DNA from: Norana najaformis
Lineage: Eukaryota; Annelida; Clitellata; Crassiclitellata; Hormogastridae
Length of the DNA: 64,000 bases
NCBI GenBank assembly: GCA_964023275.1
Contig: OZ029929.1
Location: 11,927,483-11,991,482 of the forward strand
Direction: 5' to 3'
Both the position numbers and the translations under genes were made by a program. Of this stretch, positions 23,515 through 34,399 are shown piece by piece (position 1 is the stretch's first letter; the number at the start of each line of letters is the position of its first letter). Under the pieces are notes generated by a model. It saw only the letters and a program-made list of their open reading frames with translations, made no database searches and was not told where the DNA came from.

Positions 23515-23835
23515 GACGCGTTGGTGTAGTGGGATGATCGATGCCTAGTAACCGGAGGGTCGCGGGTTCGATTCTACCTTACGCCACTGCGTAGCGATCG
23601 TGGACATGTTGCTCACCCACAATTGTCTGCGAGGAAGGCAACAGGAAACCTCCTCACTCATCTCATCCCAGGGTGGCATAAAGCCAATGGACTTGCCTTG
23701 GGGGTGAGATCTGATCATCATCATTATCACATTATCATCATCATCAAATTCATCACATCATCATAATCATAACCATCATCATCATCATCATCATCAACAT
23801 CATCATTTTCATCATCATCATCATAATATGTTGAG
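23515..23835 (+). repeat. tRNA-derived SINE with long (ATC)n tail
   Basis: Second copy of the SINE at 864-1085: A box GTTGGTGTAGTGG, B box GGGTTCGATTC, body CCCACAATTGTCTGCGAGGA and GGCATAAAGCCAATGGACTT, then an (ATC/ATA)n tail of over 100 bp. The Asp-rich minus-strand frame over the tail is a product of the microsatellite. Confidence 0.82.
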
Positions 23836-23984
23836 GGCTGCCTATTGGAGTTTGTTGCTTCATGGATTCGTAGAGATCTATTGGGTATGTAAATTGAGAC
23901 CGGATGGGTTGGAGTTGAAGCGAAGCTGTTGTACTGGTTGATGAGTGTTAGGGAACCACTGCCGAACTTGTCTTCGTGTGTGGT

Positions 23985-24180
23985 CAAGCCCGTGCCTCCT
24001 CACCTCTGCTCTCTCTGGTCTCCTGGCAACCGGACTGGTTCTTGACATGGCATCTTTGGACAACCCCACGGACTTGACGCGGCGCTCGTGAATAAGCTGG
24101 TGCCCTGCGCTTAGCTTTTAAGTAGCACTTTAGAAATTTCGAGTTTACGATTACGATTACGATTACGAGTTTTGCCCGAC
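23985..24180 (+). mobile_element. LINE 3' tail, second (ACGATT) subfamily
   Basis: CTCTCTGGTCTCCTGGCAAC, TGACATGGCATCTTTGGACA, GACTTGACGCGGCGCTCGTG and AATAAGCTGG are followed by GAGTTTACGATTACGATTAC. Same subfamily as 11340-11995 and 26285-26560. Confidence 0.75.
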
Positions 24181-24499
24181 GCATAAATCTGTATCTAACG
24201 ACGAAACATGCAGGTATTTCAGTGCAACCTGTGCCGTAAACATCAACTCCAGTCTGACAGCAAACGGAAACTCCACCACTGCCTAGTTTGGGGTAGTGCC
24301 AGTCTCAAGCCTGAAAAAAGGAGGAGGGCGACGTCAAGGGCCTTTGATGTCATAAGTTGTCGTTAAACTGAGGAATGTCGTTAAACTGAGGAACTACTAC
24401 TACAGCAGACGGACTGTATAGTGTATACAGCATTAAATCTATCAAGTCCTTTGCTGGACGCGACAGCATCACAGAACTTCATCCCATTGCCCAGTCAGC

Positions 24500-24900
24500 C
24501 ATGCATGACGAGTAGGGTAGCCTAATTAAGGCCTTAGTACTCGGGGTGCAGACGTCTACAATGGGTATGGGGTGGGCAAGGTAATGCCAAATGCGGACAA
24601 ATGTAGACAAAGGGAAGGAGGAAGTGGCCCAAAGTAGGTCATTTTGCGGACGTCTTTTGTGGACGACCTCATACAGAATCAATGAAGCATAAAACGAATA
24701 ATAAGAGCCAATAAAATCCAAACTATTTCTAACGAAGAAGAAAAAAGCAGTCCAAACTAACGTGAGAGACAGCCATGGTGCTAAGTGTTAGCCACTTCAG
24801 TTGTTTATCCTTGATATATGAGGGCAGGTGGCGAGTCCTCTCTCTCTCGCGCAGTCTGATCTTACCACCACCAGTGTACTCAGTATAGCCAAGTTCTAAA
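24500..24900 (+). repeat. Partial copy of the 2.4-kb dispersed repeat (3' part)
   Basis: Matches 29520-29890 and 9240-9540: AATGCCAAATGCGGACAAAT, the GACGAATAATAAGA-type block, the ATCCAAACTA..TCTAACGAAGA block and a TTGTTTA..CCT.G..ATATG.. GGCGGGTG-like end with CAGTGTACTC. Confidence 0.65.
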
Positions 24901-24904
24901 CGTG

Positions 24905-25075
24905 AACTCGATCGTAACCTCGAGTTTTCTATAACGCCCAACGAAAGCTAATTGTGGGAACCAGCTTATTCAATGAAAACAAAATCGATGGACAGGAATA
25001 TTTGGGCTTCAATTCAAGATTCAAGCGTCAGGCAACCACCGTAGCGGTGGATGGTGTTTGGAATTGGAGTTCTAA
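24905..25075 (-). mobile_element. LINE 3' tail, (ACGATT) family
   Basis: Minus orientation, from a CGATCGTAACCTCGAG end through the complement of AATAAGCTGGTTCCCAC and TTGAATCTTGAATTGAAGCC to an ACCATCCACCGCTACGG block. Followed by unassigned AT-rich sequence. Confidence 0.65.
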
Positions 25076-25359
25076 CGAATACAGTAAGTTGAAATGTAAA
25101 ACAAGTAGGATATTCGAAATGCAAAGAATTGTAGCATATATTTTCCAATTAAACGGTGCAATAACTAAGCAGCATAGAATAAAACGGAAACTATTGAGGG
25201 AATACAGGTTTTCATAGAATTCGAAGCAACTTCTTGTCAGCAACAGTTTGATTGATCATAATAAAGTCTTAAGGGCTAAAGTTTGTTGTCTTAACAAAGC
25301 ACTTCTAATAGACTGTGGTTCTTGTTATATATAAGAGAGAGTGTGTGTGTGAGAGAGAG

Positions 25360-25390
<31 letters not shown>

Positions 25391-26285
25391 TGATTATATG
25401 CGAGGTGACTCTGTTCAATGTTCTCTATCAGCCACGATTGGTACAACAACCTGCCAATGAGAACTAACTAATGGAAAATAACAGATCAATATCTTTGCAC
25501 GCGTTACAATAGTTAATGATTCTTGAATTATAAATAAGTTTAAAAGCATTAGTTTACAATGAATTGCGTTGGACAACTCCGTTCTTGGACATTTGGTTTA
25601 AGGTATCCTTCGCCAAATCAAAATTTCAACGAAGTCTCTTTTCTCTTTGGAAATCGAACTTAGGAACCATGCCAAACATTTCAATTCATAGCAAAATGGT
25701 GTTTAGCGAAAGTTTGCACAATTAGTATATGTATTGTGGAGAAAACTTGAAGTCACGTGTGATGTAAATGAATCACTGTAATTGAATCGAATCAACAGCT
25801 ACAGAGAGAGTTACAAGATTTCGCCAGATTTTAAATGTCAGCACCACGACTGAATGCAATTTGTTCAAAGGTATATACCTTCGAGTTGGATTCAAAATAT
25901 GAGTTTTTTTCTTTATTTATTGTGATCTAAGGTGAATTTTAGCCCTATCTGTAGAAAATGAGATTTCTCAGGTTAGACTAGATTGTTGTCTTCGGTTTTC
26001 TACCTGGTGAACATTTTTGCTTAACTGGCATCCGGAAAGTTATAGGTGTAAATACGCGGATTTTCTGCAGTTAAGGGTGTAAGGAAACTTTTCACGTTTT
26101 CAGTTAAATGTTTCTTCCTTACTGTGCTGAAAATTTGTTTCGTTGTTACAGCATGTGAAAAGAGCATGTTAAAAGAGTGTGTTAAAACAGTATGTTAAAA
26201 GTGTAAAGTTCTGTTTTGTTGTGTGTGACTATGAAAGACTAAAAAGGTTTTTTGGCATGCTTCGTTTGTCTTTGCATATTACAAT
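25075..26285. other. Stretch without a recognised gene; GA/GT microsatellite
   Basis: Contains a compound (GT)n/(GA)n/(GACA)n microsatellite at 25330-25390. No domain or conserved block was recognised elsewhere. Confidence 0.4.
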
Positions 26286-26560
26286 GGTGTATTGGTCTAT
26301 GAAGTCTCACCTTATCAAGAAATCCCACCCTGATTCATCGAATCAGCTGCCTTTCCATTTCTCTCATCTTAAACATAACCCATCCTAACAGCTCCTCTCC
26401 CTTTCTCTCTCTTGTCTTCTGGCAACCGGACTTGGTTCTTTACATGGCATCTTTGGACAACCCCGCTGACTTGACGCAGCGCTGTGAATAAGCTGTGTCC
26501 TGCACTTAGCCTTTAAATAGCACTTTAGAAATTTGGAGGTTACGATTACGAAGATTGCAA
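26285..26560 (+). mobile_element. LINE 3' tail, second (ACGATT) subfamily
   Basis: Encodes a degenerate WSMKSHLIKKSHPDS block corresponding to the post-RT end. The tail follows with CTTCTGGCAACCGGACTTGG, ACATGGCATCTTTGGACAAC and GAATAAGCTG, ending in GAGGTTACGATTACG. Confidence 0.7.
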
Positions 26561-27430
26561 TGCTCGAACGAAAATGCCAGTAGTATTCAAACCATGCTTG
26601 TAGAACTTGAAAAGATGTACGTTTACTGGGTACATTTTGATCTAATCTAATGATCTACTACGACGTAATTCAAAAATCAAGTTTTTACTTGCCTCCCAAA
26701 GCTGTTAGTCAGTATTGCTGGATTAAATTAGGTTTGGATCAGAAAGTAGTGCGTTTAATAATATTTTTCTTAACTGTAATCACTGCAATTCTTTTGTTTG
26801 CTTAGAAAGACCCAGTAGAGAGAAAGAACATGTCCATAGGAAACCAAAACACAGTCTTTAAGCCTCGGAGTACCAGTCTGTACCATGATCATAGCCCTAA
26901 GTACATGGTTCTGGAAGCACGGTCTGAATAAACTTCGGTGTTTGATAGCACAGTGCCACGTTTTTGTTAGGATTGCTTTTGCTGCGGAACATGGGCTGAT
27001 GTGTCGGATATTTTCATACAGAACGTGTATTGGTGATTATATTAGCAGCTCAAGTATTAGAATCGCTTTTGCACAGCTCACTTAAAAGCTACCAGATGCC
27101 CTTTTCAACTGGACTCTTGATTCTTCACTCAACTCATTTTCTTGACTTTCAACTGATCGATGTCTTTCTAATACACATTTCTTGACAGTTTTCTGTTCCG
27201 TATCATTCAAACATTTTCTATCAGCATGCTACTTTGGAATATTCACACTTACAGTTTAGATGTTGACCCACATATCTTTTCAGGTTTAACAGCAGAAGTT
27301 CAAGCACTTAAATTCTTAGGCCACGTTTCCTTGCAATACCCAATGAAAAGTATACTGGATCCACACCTATAACAGCGTCTTCCATTTACATTATTTTCAA
27401 GTGGTTCTTTACTTTAATATAAAATTACAT
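26560..27430. other. Stretch without a recognised gene
   Basis: AT-rich; one 66-codon plus-strand frame at 26885 without recognisable content. Nothing else seen. Confidence 0.35.
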
Positions 27431-29890
27431 CACCCTGTAACACAGTTAGTCTTGAAAGATCAGCAGGGTAGCCTATGCCAGGCATCAGTACTCTGTTGGA
27501 TGCGGAAGTCCGAAAAATGGAGGACTGTTGAGGACAAAGAAATAGAGGAGCCTACAGTAAGTCAATTTTCTCGGACTTTTTTACGGACGACCCCAGGACA
27601 CACAAGGTTATGTCCCAAATGTTATTGTCCTCGAAGTGGGCCAGTGCACGCACACCAAAAAGTCGAGGGAACAGCGGTGGTGAAGCATCATACCCGATTA
27701 ATTCATTGCAAAATGGGAAGGGTCGAAGCCATGCGGTCGCTATAGAAGAATATGTATATTTTACTCCCGTTTCTCTACCTAAAGCTGTTCATAGATAGGC
27801 ACCCATTCAAACGGGCAGCGATGGTGAACGATCCCAACCGATCAGTTCATTGGAAGTTGAGCAGGGTCGAGGTCAAACGGTCGCCATAGACAATCGTGTA
27901 CATTACAAACACAATTACAGTTTGCTTCAACTTTGAATGCTGAATCTGTTTGTAATTTTACGCGAGAGTAAAATTAACAGGTTTGGACTACATATGCTCC
28001 ATAATCGACGCATGAAATAACACACAAAATAAGATCTAACGATACACATTACACCGTCTTTCAATTTATTAATCCATCTGTCGTTTAAGTAAACTTCTCG
28101 CACATAAAAATTTAGCTAATGGTTAATCTATCAGTTTTTATAAAAATGCAAAATACGCATATTTGTATTATATATTCTTATGTTGACTTGCCGAAAATCT
28201 TAAATGCCTTTATGTAAGGTATGTAGCCCTAATTATAATTTTAGTAGACAAATATCACGAGTTTGGCGCAAAGGCACAAATAAAAGCGAATATTCCATTC
28301 ATCTCAGTCAACGTATCGACTTTGTTTTCAGTCTCAAATTAAAAGCGAAAGCATAACAAACACGAATCATAAAATAAACGACAGAAATTGTAAACATTTG
28401 CAGAGTATGTTACAGCTTAACACCAGCAGACCCAAAAGTTTAAGTATGCTTTTTGAATATTAAGAGCGCCAGAATTACGACAATTATCTGACCCGTCTTA
28501 CAAACTCACCAACACTTCACCTCTTGTAATTTTACTCTAAGCTGAAAACATTACTTTTCCAAAAATCTTATCCTGATTCTTCCTCTTTCCCTTATCTCTC
28601 TCCGCTCCAATCCGAAAGGGCATCCGCTGGAGCCGTCCGCCTGCCTGACTCCTGGATCTTGACCTGGAACCGAACCCTTTCTAACTACCGATTTTGTTTT
28701 GACTGAGCCCCTTTGAATAAGCTGGTTCCCGCGCCTTGGCTTTCGTTGGACGCTGTAGAAATCTCGAGCTTACGATTACTTTTACGATCAATCGGCACAA
28801 AACGCGGCTACTTCATGGCCGCCGAACATGCGCAGTGGACGAATTTTGGTCACTGTCGTAAATCTCACTTGTGTCTCTATAAGCGAAGTAATCATACTTT
28901 AAAAATTAAAACTTGCGAGATGAGCGTAATGTCACACTTGAAGCGAAACTTGTGTTCGTCATAGTCAAAGAAACCGACTTTGGTTTAAGCCTCTTTTTCG
29001 CGGCTAAAGCATTAGAAGCATCAGTCAGTAAAGAAACGACAGCAGTTGTACAAATTCGCAGTATATGCCACAGGTTAATAAAATTTAGCAAAAATAATAA
29101 CAGTAACTAGAATAATAATAACAATAAAAGCAACAGTAATAATAGCAGCAGTACCAATTGCAATAGTAGTAGTCGTAACGTTTCGGTCTTTGCGATGAGT
29201 CGACTGGATCTGAACAAAATAAATTCAGAACAGTTCTAAGTAAAAGGGCGAAAATCTTAAAGCTATATATATAATATATATATATATAGGGGTCTTTCAT
29301 AAAGGACGTCCGCAGAAGAAGAGAAGGGAGGGGTTTCCCAGATGCAGGCAAATGCGGACAAGGGGTAGGGAGTTTTAATCAATGCGGACGGCCGCGCCTA
29401 AATTTGATATACAGTCATTTCAGTGCAGATTCTACCTTAAAGACAGCCGTCTGTATTGCGCTGAATCGTAGTCCGTTTGCTGGATGTTAGCCGCGCAAGT
29501 TCAACAGAATAGTCAAATCTAGCCTTTTTAGTGCTCGGTTGGAGTGTGGACGTCCGTAAAGTGGTTGGGGAATGGAGAGCAATGCCAAATGTGGACAGAT
29601 GCGGACAAGGGAACGGGAAAGAGGGGTCCAAAGAAGGTCGTAGTTTGCCTCTGTTCTTTATGGACGAACCCATTGAAAATGATAGCAGCATAAGATGAAC
29701 AATAAGAATTAATGACATCCACACTACTTCAAACGAAGACGAAGAAAAGAGCGATCCAAACTAGCAGGCGACTTCATTTGTTTAGCCTCGGCATTTGCTA
29801 GCGGTGGCCGGTCCTCTCCCTCTCCCTCTGATCTTCCCACTGACAGTATACGGTCATTGTACTCGTTATTCTGGATATTAACCTGATAGT
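27430..29890. repeat. Dispersed repeat of about 2.4 kb, copy 2
   Basis: Collinear partner of 7085-9540. It has gained a LINE tail at 28480-28800 in a position where copy 1 has none, and carries (AT)n at 29268-29288. Blocks of GTCCGC/GCGGAC pairs (for example GGACGTCCGCAGAAG at 29303) recur near both ends and inside, suggesting terminal or subterminal inverted motifs of a non-autonomous DNA element. No transposase was recognised. Confidence 0.65.
28480..28800 (+). mobile_element. LINE 3' end nested in the dispersed repeat
   Basis: A degenerate QLSDPSYKLTNTSP block (post-RT region, compare QLSDPSNELTNISP at 16600-16860) runs into the 3' UTR: GCCTGCCTGACTCCTGGATC, TTGACCTGGAACCGAACCC, GAATAAGCTGGTTCCCGC and CGAGCTTACGATTAC. 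Confidence 0.7.
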
Positions 29891-30130
29891 GGCTTGGTTT
29901 TGGTGTGCCATCGGTTGATGCCTTGTGCATTAGACACCGGCGAATTAGAAGTTGCTAATTATCATTATTATTATTATTGTTGTTGTTATTATTATTATTA
30001 TTATTATTAAAATTAAAAACTTATAGAGCGCCGGTGTCCAATGCACAAGACATCAACCGATGGCGCTTCAGATTTAATCCGCATTCAGGTCGATATCCAG
30101 AAGATCAGTCCACTGAGACAGAGAGGCAGC
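29880..30130. repeat. Two head-to-head LINE 3' tails joined by (ATT)n
   Basis: GGTTGATGCCTTGTGCATTAGACACCGGCG followed by (ATT)n lies on the plus strand (29905-30008). Its near-complement, GCGCCGGTGTCCAATGCACA, follows on the other side (30025-30060). The result is a short inverted repeat around the microsatellite, produced by two insertions meeting at their tails. Confidence 0.75.
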
Positions 30131-30540
30131 CTACGGCGGATAAGCCAACTGGAAAAGGTGTCTTAAGTCGAGAACGAAATGACAACAGATTGAGCATAAC
30201 GCGCTGATGCAGGAAGAGAATTCCAAGATTTCGGTCCAGCAACCGAAAAAGCTCGTCTACCAAGAAAAGTTCTAGTTTCTGGCACAACCAGAACAAGGCA
30301 TTCAGATGACCTGGTTGAATAATGTTGAGTTTGAGGAGCGAGGACTGATTTTAAGTATTGTGGTTGTCCAGATTTCAATGTTTTGTAAACTATAAGCCCC
30401 AATTTAAAAGAAATTCTTTGCTGAATAGGAAGCCAATGCAAGGATTTAAGTACAGGAGTTATATGCTCATATTTTGGTGTAACAGTTAATCGTAATATCG
30501 AAAATTCCTAAGGCGCTATTCTAAAGCAATGGTCTGTACA
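30015..30540 (-). mobile_element. LINE 3' end with RT C-terminal remnant, (ATT)n family
   Basis: A minus-strand frame (30163-30441) encodes MHWLPIQQRISFKLGLIVYK, SGQPQYLKSV, RRAFSVAGPKSWNSLPAS: classic post-RT blocks. The 3' UTR then ends GATGTCTTGTGCATTGGACACCGGCGC plus (AAT)n. Its tail block recurs alone at 34480, 45465, 46850 and 52265, which identifies those as truncated copies of the same family. Confidence 0.78.
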
Positions 30541-30705
30541 CTTATTATGATTCAGCAACGCGAGAACAATTTAATTACCGTCTTTTTCTTTGTTCATAGA
30601 GCTAACTGAGCTTGAAAATAAGTCAGAAAATCGCGTATGTTCCGTTTTCCAGAGAAGTAAACGACTGTCTTACAGAAGGGCAGATGATACAGTAAATTTA
30701 GACAC

Positions 30706-31515
30706 TTAGGCTACTTTGGCGAATAAATCGATTTTATATAACGATAGGGGTAATAAGGGGCAAGTTTCCGCACTTAATTTATTTTTTAAGACGATCCAAA
30801 GAAAAGACTGAATAAGAACGAAAAGATTCTGGCAACAAACTTTAATGCCATTGGGGTTATAATTATGTGGCGTCCTCGGTCGGGCTAACTGTTCATGGGG
30901 TGGGAGTAACTCTAACCCAGTTCTACGCTCAGAGCCACCCGCCTCACTGCCCCTTGCACTCTCATCATACAATGGCCTTCCCGTACCATCTTTTCCAATA
31001 GTGTCTGTTCTCTCCAAGGAAGGCCTAGGATGGGTCGCTTCCTTAAGGGAATCAACACTGTAACTCTCAGTCTCGGAATCCGACTTTGCCTCTTCCGCGG
31101 TCGCCGGATGGGCAACGTCCTGAGGATGGCCTTTACTCAGAACAGGGTTCGTTACTTTACCGGCAATAGTCGTTCCCCTTCTGCGTGAGGACTTTCTCGT
31201 AACCACCATTCTACATCTCGTAACTCTACCGTTACCGCCAATATTTTCAGGCACCAGTCGTTTTCTCCGTTCCGGGAACAGGGAAGTCTCACAACAAGCC
31301 TCTGTGTCTTTCCGCCCTAGACACAAGGATATTGGGCGACACATCTTCCCACTATCTCGCTCCATTTCCGTGTATAGGATTTCCGGAGTAAGTTTCCGCA
31401 CCAGATCTCTGTTGGCAATTATCGACCAACAGTGCTTCAGAGGATAGGATACCCCTATGGAACACTCAAGAGAAGGTTCCCTCTCTAACCTTCTGTAAAA
31501 CACACCAACCTTCAT
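30706..31515 (-). CDS. Open frame in the left arm of the foldback element (unknown product)
   Basis: A 269-codon frame on the minus strand. Its middle part (EILYTEMERDSGKMCRPISL, CLGRKDTEA, GRVTRCRMVVTRKSS, GKVTNPVLSKGHPQDVAHPA) is matched in the other arm by a plus-strand frame at 33016-33408 with most residues conserved. No domain was recognised; it is basic and Ser/Arg/Lys-rich. Conservation between arms may simply reflect recent arm homogenisation. It may be a fragment of an element-encoded protein or no gene at all. Confidence 0.3.
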   Translation of the reverse strand: MKVGVFYRRLEREPSLECSIGVSYPLKHCWSIIANRDLVRKLTPEILYTEMERDSGKMCRPISLCLGRKDTEACCETSLFPERRKRLVPENIGGNGRVTRCRMVVTRKSSRRRGTTIAGKVTNPVLSKGHPQDVAHPATAEEAKSDSETESYSVDSLKEATHPRPSLERTDTIGKDGTGRPLYDESARGSEAGGSERRTGLELLPPHEQLARPRTPHNYNPNGIKVCCQNLFVLIQSFLWIVLKNKLSAETCPLLPLSLYKIDLFAKVA

Positions 31516-31671
31516 ACCGACCTACGCACGAGGGGCCCCTTCCCCGCAATTCAGTCAGCCCTCTGATCAGTGTGTGGCGACAAGCATATAGAGGAGTCGG
31601 TAGCTTCCCGTGTCGACTCCGGTATTATCGGGGAACCGACCCGGACTATGATGTACCGGGTATTTTCTTGA

Positions 31672-31818
31672 TCTGCGTTAGTTTCCGGTCTCTTACGTAC
31701 CGGGACTTTACTTGGTCTGCGTTATGATCCGGTCTCTTACGTACCGGGACTTTACTTGGTCTGCGTTATGATACGGTCTCTTACGTACCGGGGCTTCACT
31801 TGGTCTGCGTTATGATCC
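31672..31818. repeat. Tandem repeat of about 52 bp in the left foldback arm
   Basis: Repeated units with GGTCTCTTACGTACCGGGAC, TTTACTTGGTCTGCGTTATG. Nearly three units are present; the inverted counterpart with about four units lies at 32615-32825. Confidence 0.85.
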
Positions 31819-31901
31819 CCGGGTCTTCCCGTATCCCCGCTGTCTGAATTTCGACCGGGAGAACCGCGGCCGCGACTTTACCCGAGTTTCGCACAACCTG
31901 T

Positions 31902-32246
31902 TATCTTCCAACTCTCGTGACTTACTCGACCGTCTCGCGACATTCCAACAAGGTGGGCCCGAGCCCTGCTGGACCAACGGAGCCAGTCAGAAATCAGACA
32001 GATTGGTTTGTTTCGGTTGCGACCTCCTCAGGAGCGCATGGACCAGTTTTTTATACGGCACGGGTTTTCTCGTACGGCAGATGCTACCCCGGGTTCACAC
32101 AGACCTGTCTATTCGTATTTTCCCGAGCTCGCGCAGCCTCTATCTTCCAACTATCGTGACTTACTCAACGTCTCGCGACGTTCCAACAAGGTGGGCCCGA
32201 GCCAGGCTGGACCAACGCGGAGCCAGTCAGAAATCAGACAGATTGT
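31902..32246. repeat. Direct repeat of about 105 bp in the inner foldback arm
   Basis: A segment from TATCTTCCAACT to CAGAAATCAGACAGATTG occurs at 31902-32007 and again at 32142-32246, separated by about 135 bp. The right arm carries the complement once in full (32410-32540) and a partial version at 32250-32300. A diverged solo relative is at 15500-15700. Confidence 0.8.
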
Positions 32247-32614
32247 TGGGAAGTCGCGATACGGTCGAATAGGTCACGATAGGTGGATGTGAGAGGCTGG
32301 GCGAAGTTCGGGGAAAGATGCGTCGACAGGTCTGTGTGAATTCAAGGGGTAGCAATTGCCGTAAAAGATAACTGGTGCCGTAATACTTGTCCGTGCGCTC
32401 CTGAGGAAGTCGCAACCAAAGTAAACCAATCGGTCTGATTTCTGACTGGCTCCGCGTTGGTCCCGCAGGGTTTGGGCCCGCCTTGTTGGAACGTCGCGAG
32501 ACGGTCGAGTAAGTCACGATAGTTGGAAGATAACAGGTTGTGCGAAACTCGGGTAAAGTTGCGGCGGCGGTTCTCCCGGTCGAAATTCATACAGCGGGGA
32601 TACGGGAAGACCCG

Positions 32615-32825
32615 CAGATCATAACGCAGACCAACTAAAGCCCCGGTACGTAAGAGACCGGATCATATAACGCAGACCAAGTAAAGTCCCAGTACGTAAG
32701 AGACCGGAAACAACGCAGACCAAGTAAAGCCCCAGTACGTAAGAGACCGGATCATGTAACGCAGACCAAGTAAAGTCCCAGTACGTAAGAGACCGGAAAC
32801 TAACGCAGACCAAGAAAATACCCGG
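32615..32825. repeat. Tandem repeat of about 45-52 bp in the right foldback arm
   Basis: Units of CGCAGACCAAGTAAAG(T/C)CCC and AGTACGTAAGAGACCGGA, the reverse complement of the left-arm array. The number of units and some unit lengths differ between arms. Confidence 0.85.
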
Positions 32826-33595
32826 TATATCATAGTCCGGGTCGGTTCCCCGATAACACCGGAGTCGAAACGGGAAGATAGCGACTCCTCTATATGCTTG
32901 TCGCCACACACTGATCAGAAGACTGACTGAAGTGCGGGAAAGGGCCCCCTCGTGCGTAGGTCGGTACGAAGGTCCGTGTGTTTTACAGAAGGTTAGAGAG
33001 GGGACCTTCTCTTGAGTGTTCCATAGGGGTATCCTATCCTCTGAAGCACTGTTGGTCGATAATTGCCAACAGAGCTCTGGTGCGGAAATCCTATACACGG
33101 AAATGGAGCGAGATAGTGGGAAGACGTGTCGCCCAATATCCTTGTGCCTAGGGCGGAAAGACACAGAGGCTCGTTGTAAGACTTCCCTGTTCCTGGAAAC
33201 GAGAAAGCGACTGGTGTCACAGAATATTGGCGGTAGCGGGCGAGTTACAAGATGTAAAATGGTGGTTACGAAAAAGTCCTCACACAAAAAGGGAACGACT
33301 ATTGCCGGTAAAGTAACGAACCCTGTTCTGAGTAAAGGCCATCCTCAGGACGTCGCCCATCCGGCGACCGCGCAAGAGGCAGAGTCGGATCCCAAGACCG
33401 AGTGTTAGTGTTGATTTCTTAAGGAAGCGGCCCATCCTGAAAGTTCCTTAGAGAGAACGGCGATACGGGCAGAGGCGATATGGAGAGGCCATTTTACAGT
33501 GAAAATATAAGGGGCAGTGAGGCGGGTGGCTCTGAGCGTAGAACTGGGCTGGAGTACCCCACCCCGTGGACAGTTAGCCCGACCGAAAACGCCAC

Positions 33596-33596
<1 letters not shown>

Positions 33597-33626
<30 letters not shown>

Positions 33627-33635
33627 CGTATGTTC
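33597..33635. repeat. (TATG)n microsatellite at the foldback element edge
   Basis: A TATG/TACG run directly abuts the right end of the foldback arm. A similar run lies at 46633-46732. Confidence 0.85.
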
Positions 33636-33929
33636 CAACAGTGCTCCTTTGAAATGCTTATCTAGTTCGTGATTGCCCAACACCCGGCCAGATACAGTTA
33701 GGTCTATGTGCGCCTATAGGTCCCCGTCAGTAGTGACGTTGAAGTGTCTACGTGATACCAACGCAGGTCTAGTTACAGTAGGCTATATAATGTACCTGTG
33801 TGCCTGGTTTCATGCGTCTATAACCACAGTTACAATTTATTTATTTTTGCAAAGGTAGGCTATTCACGCAGATAAATAGCGAATCAGTTTTCACAGGTTG
33901 ACGGCAAATTGTAAATGTTTATATGCGCC

Positions 33930-33998
33930 TGTGAATAAGCTGGTTCCAGCAACTTAGCTTTCGTTGGGCGCTGTAGAATTACGATTACGATTATGACG
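33930..33998 (+). mobile_element. Short LINE 3' tail, (ACGATT) family, unit A only
   Basis: GCCTGTGAATAAGCTGGTTCC through GTTGGGCGCTGTAG to ATTACGATTACGATTATG. The matching place in unit B (51730-51800) lacks it. Confidence 0.7.
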
Positions 33999-34399
33999 AA
34001 CCAGGATTTGAACCCTACACGCAAAGGTGAAAGGCAAACACACGACCAACCTGCCACTTTGCTACCTACTATAAAGTCTAGCAGAGAATACAGTGTTTTG
34101 CTGCATTCAACACTAACTAGTTTAATAGGCCTACCATAACAATTTATACATTTAGGCTCTCACCTATCCACTGCTTTTAAGAGTATGTACACAGCCTTCG
34201 TTAAGTGATAACATTGACTACAGGGAAGCCCAGTTTCCGACCTAAATGGTGTCTTATTTTGCGTGTCGTCATGGCGATAATCAGTATCAGCGAAGAGGAC
34301 CTGAACGAAGCTATTGATCGTTATACCTTGTACAGGAAGAAAGATTATGTTGTTTATCGACTTTGTCGAGAAAAGGACCCGAATGCGAACGCAGTCGTC

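Larger units (their letters stand above)
30864..33598. mobile_element. Foldback element: about 1.3-kb inverted arms
   Basis: The sequence from TATGTGGCG (30864) inward is the approximate reverse complement of the sequence running inward from CGCCACATA (33598). Paired landmarks: the GCTCAGAGCCACCCGCCTCA block versus its complement at 33515-33535; ACCGGCAATAGTCGTTCCC versus GGGAACGACTATTGCCGGT at 33292-33310; CAACCTGTTATCTTCCAAC (31894) versus its complement ending at 32540. The centre is near 32.22 kb with a short unpaired loop. Each arm carries tandem units of about 50 bp, and the inner left arm carries a 105-bp direct repeat. GC content is higher than in the flanks. No transposase was recognised. 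Confidence 0.85.

Noticed and set aside
23727-23987. Asp/Met-rich minus-strand frame
   Set aside because: Produced by the (ATC)n tail of the SINE.
32619-33287. 222-codon minus-strand frame
   Set aside because: Lies antisense to the better conserved frame in the right foldback arm, and its C-terminal part is a translation of the tandem units.
33597-33635. Possible CRISPR-like or regulatory repeat array near the foldback element
   Set aside because: It is a simple (TATG)n microsatellite, and the window is eukaryotic.
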